Shown in pieces: positions 61,008-64,000 of a DNA stretch of 64,000 nt; position 1 is the stretch's first letter; each line of letters starts with the position of its first letter. The notes beneath the pieces are model-generated. The model was given only the letters and a program-made list of their open reading frames with translations, had not been told where the DNA came from and did no database searches. A program made the translations under genes and the position numbers. The stretch comes from Bolinopsis microptera. Taxonomy: Eukaryota; Ctenophora; Tentaculata; Lobata; Bolinopsidae. The stretch spans positions 17,331,919-17,395,918 of the forward strand of contig NC_087076.1 in the NCBI RefSeq assembly GCF_026151205.1. The letters are read 5' to 3'.

Positions 61008-62699
61008 CGGGGTAAACCCCGCCCCTAAAATGTCACCCACCCCGAAAAACGCCACTCTTGATTGAATTGGGGAATTCCCAACATCTTAGAAAGTATCTTA
61101 CTAAACATTTTGGTAACACCTAAACATAAAAAAAATATCATTCAGACCCTGCCACATCCAGAAATTGAAACTAAATGATGCCATAAGGGCATTTTTTTTC
61201 ACTTTGGTACGAATTTTTTACTTTTGAAAAAAAGCGCACAATTTAATAACTCTGGAATCCATTAATAATTACTCGGATTATTGGCCTAGGAATTGTGATA
61301 TTTTACATAATTTACAACTTTGTACAATAGGACTGAGATATGGAAGTTATATACATTACTCAATATTACTACCCTCCCCTAAAATGTCACCTGGCCGCCC
61401 CCTAAAATGTAATTTTATTCAGATTCTGGCTTGAACTACAATCACCATAAAATGCGAGTATAACCATACCTATAAACATTCATTTTTAGCATCTAATTGG
61501 TAATATTAGGAACGCTATGGCAGCATCAAGAATTAAGTTATATTTTATAATCGCAAATAAAACATCCCCTAAAAATGTCTTAATTAGCCCCCCCCTAAAA
61601 AGCATTTTAAACCTATAAATTACTCCAGGCATTTCCTATGATCAATGCATACCACAATCGTTAATAGTTGATGTAAATAATTAACAAGTGCCAAAACACG
61701 AGCTATTATCGCACACCATGCGATAAAAAACAAATTTGACATATTTAGGGGAGAAAAAAAAATGAACATTATACTTAGGGGGCATAATCATAGGTTTTAC
61801 CCATAAACTAGTAGTACCAAAAACGTAGTTTTTTGACATTCCATTTTGCTAAAAGCATCAAATCTAGTCTAAAGAGAAGGTCAGATCGATTACTGGGTGG
61901 CTTAGTGTTAACTACAGGTCACGATAAAATTAATTGCCAAAGCAGGATGCTGTTAAAAATCCCCAAAAAATGCAATTAAAAAAAAACATGCAATTTGCAC
62001 TAGGATAAATCACATTGAATCCATTTCTTTTGTGCCAATTGTTTATTTTATAAACTAGATAATCTAACTACAGTTTAAATATGTTGACTGAGTTACTGTT
62101 TTCCGTAAGTTCTGAGTATTCACAAAAAAGTCCCCAAAAGATGTCCACAAAAAGTACTGACTACATTTCCCACCTTTTTTTTTTCACAGAGAGAGAAATT
62201 CTGGGGGACACCTCTTCAGAAATAGGTTATATTTGTCCCAGAAGTGATTAAAATTAATAATTGACAACATTCTGAGTGCTCTATACACACAACCTGTTTT
62301 AGGCTGACGTTTAGGGGTGGTGCACGTGACCATTTTTAGGGGGTATACGGTTTTTGAGGTACTTCCTTTAGTGAGTGAATGTTTTCAAGTAGCTTAAGTT
62401 TTAAAAAAGACATAACAAATAGTAACTAGTGACAAAAGATAAATTCAGCCTCCTGTACATTTTGTAATTATCTACACAATATAGAGTTGACAATTTTAGG
62501 GTGGATTTTTAAAAGTGACTCCATTTCAAACGTCAAAAAAATTGTCCCTTATTTTAATTTCAAATCTCCAAATCTTCCTGGCAGCTAGAAAAAAGGTTTA
62601 AAATATATTCCTAGACACAACAGAACCCTGTAAATTTAGCCCTAAACTCGGCAATCTGGGCCCCAAAAAACAGGTGACTTATTATAGGGCGGTTTCCCG
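61008..62699. mobile_element. Non-autonomous element with mirrored CCCCTAAAATGTCACC repeats
   Basis: The ends form an imperfect inverted repeat of about 30 bp: CGGGGTAAACCCCGCCCC(TAAAATGTCACC) at the left against TCGGGAAACCGCCCTATAAT(AAGTCACC) read inward from the right. CCCCTAAAATGT units lie at 61022, 61376, 61399, 61566 and 61589 in the left half. The reverse (TTTAGGGG) lies at about 61744, 61775, 62310 and 62335, with weaker copies near 62493 and 62680. No ORF inside. Confidence 0.75.
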
Positions 62700-62866
62700 A
62701 CTTAAAAGTTAAATTATTGCAAATTATCAACGCGTCCTTTGTACACATAGTCACGTTACATTTCAGATGTGAGTGAGAGAGAGATAGAGCTGGGTTAAAG
62801 TTGCAGTCAGGATTATTCGCTACAGTTTTTCATATGTAGACTGGCTGGTTCCAGGCCAGTACTCAC

Positions 62867-62972
62867 TGACTGTATCCACCTCCTCCTCCTCCTCCTCTTC
62901 CTCTTTCTGATGTAATGACTCATCCTCCCCCGCGCAGTATATCGGGGTAGTCAGTCCAGTAAGTAGTATGTC
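62867..62972 (-). CDS. Likely internal exon of an unknown gene
   Basis: An open stretch between acceptor CTCTCACAG (above 62972) and donor A|GTGAGT (below 62867) encodes DILLTGLTTPIYCAGEDESL, HQK, a Glu8 run and VDTV. Only one frame is open. The Glu run comes from a CTC triplet repeat. No neighbouring exon was found between here and the right edge. It may belong to a gene extending beyond 64000. Confidence 0.45.
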
Positions 62973-64000
62973 CTGTGAGAGAGATGAAAACGGTCAGAGT
63001 CACAAGAGTCACAAGAATTATAATATAATAAAATCTACTTGTCATGTTTTTTGTGAAGTTGGAGTTAGTAAACAGTACAAATCAAGGATAACGATTTACA
63101 CTAACAAAGTTTATGAATAAAGACATATAACTAAATATATATAGTGAAAATTATTGGCAACTGAACGACTACAAATAAACTTTAGTAATTGGGAGGGGAG
63201 GGGGGGGGGGGGCGGTGCACTACACCTATTACACATTTTACACTATTTTATACGACTAATTTACACTTTTAATTAACACTTAACAAAATTATCTTCTAAC
63301 ATCATTCTTCGCCAAGTACATTTCCAAAGTAAAACATTACCTTTGGCGGGAACATAAGGTCCACTTTTTTACACTTTCTTAAGGCTATTTTATTTATTTA
63401 CACTACACGTTTTTACACTACAACTTTTGCCTTTTTTTTACGTATGTGAAAAAAAGTGTAGGCAACCGAGCACCCCAGTGTTTTTCATAATGATTATGAT
63501 AGTAATTTGGTTTTGTTGTGATTTATAAAAGCAGCCTTAGATAGCTCTTCCAATATTTATTCTTTTATGCATCGTATTCTCCATATCTAACATTTTGTAT
63601 AACATTTATTATTCCTTTTATGGCGAAGTGAAAAGTGGTAATTTATTGCCATGATTCAGTCATCAAATCACGATATCATGCCTCAAGAAAGATCCATTAT
63701 TATGTTTTTATGCGTAGGCAATCAAACAGAAATTAGTTGCAGATCATGCAATTTATTTCAATTATGTAAAAATTTGGAGTAAATAAATTACATAATTAAG
63801 GTACATATTAAACATTTTAATATGGACAATACTTATAAATTAATAATCTTTGCTGAAAACCAAACATGCAAATTCTGAAAATTTAAGAATCAAAAACGAA
63901 TGAGTAATGAAAAAAAATTACATAACCATATTTATTCAAGCAAAATAAACCAAGAATAATCCAAGGTGTCCACAAAAAAGAAAAAAAAGTATCAAAAAAA
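62973..64000. other. AT-rich intron or intergenic DNA with a G-rich run
   Basis: A G-run of about 24 bases interrupted by one A lies at 63187-63213. Repeated TTTACACT words occur at 63235-63425. No gene supported. Confidence 0.4.

Overview
This is nuclear DNA of an animal: AT-rich, with GT-AG introns, tRNA-derived SINEs, non-LTR retrotransposons, hAT-type DNA transposons and clear metazoan genes (an Abi-like WAVE-complex subunit, an LMBR1/LIMR membrane protein, a DHX37-like DEAH helicase). The CR1/L2-like LINE with a PHD finger and an SGNH esterase domain in ORF1, together with the general repeat content, would suit a cnidarian or another early-branching or marine invertebrate. That placement is inference; nothing in the window fixes the species.

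Layout. 1-3 kb: part of an Abi (Abl-interactor) gene on the minus strand, running off the left edge. 3-6.5 kb: intergenic DNA with two copies of a tRNA-SINE family and a palindromic MITE. 6.5-12.7 kb: a LINE with both ORFs intact. 13.3-17.9 kb: a second, broken LINE containing a hAT-type element, which itself contains a smaller telomere-repeat-rich element. Both insertions can be unpicked to the base by their 8-bp target duplications. 18.8-19.4 kb: a mobile-element protein fragment and a second MITE copy. 19.6-34.4 kb: a complete 13-exon LMBR1-like gene. One of its introns holds an intronless 667-codon gene on the opposite strand. 35.1-37.1 kb: a transposon-like element with arrays of a GGTGGATA motif that flip orientation between its two halves. 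37.7-54.6 kb: a direct tandem duplication of about 8.45 kb. Each unit carries two convergent small secreted-protein genes; the minus-strand one looks like a neuropeptide precursor (signal peptide, acidic spacer, Arg-Arg, 18-residue peptide ending in Gly). 55.5-60.4 kb: a DHX37-like helicase gene with several reading-frame breaks. 61.0-62.7 kb: a second element with mirrored subterminal repeats (CCCCTAAAATGTCACC). 62.9 kb: a likely single exon of an unknown gene; the rest is low-complexity DNA.

The parts most worth a second look are the duplicated pair of secreted acidic peptide genes, where the duplication breakpoint lies 18 bp upstream of the putative neuropeptide start codon; the two elements with mirrored motif arrays; and the three-level nested transposon insertion.
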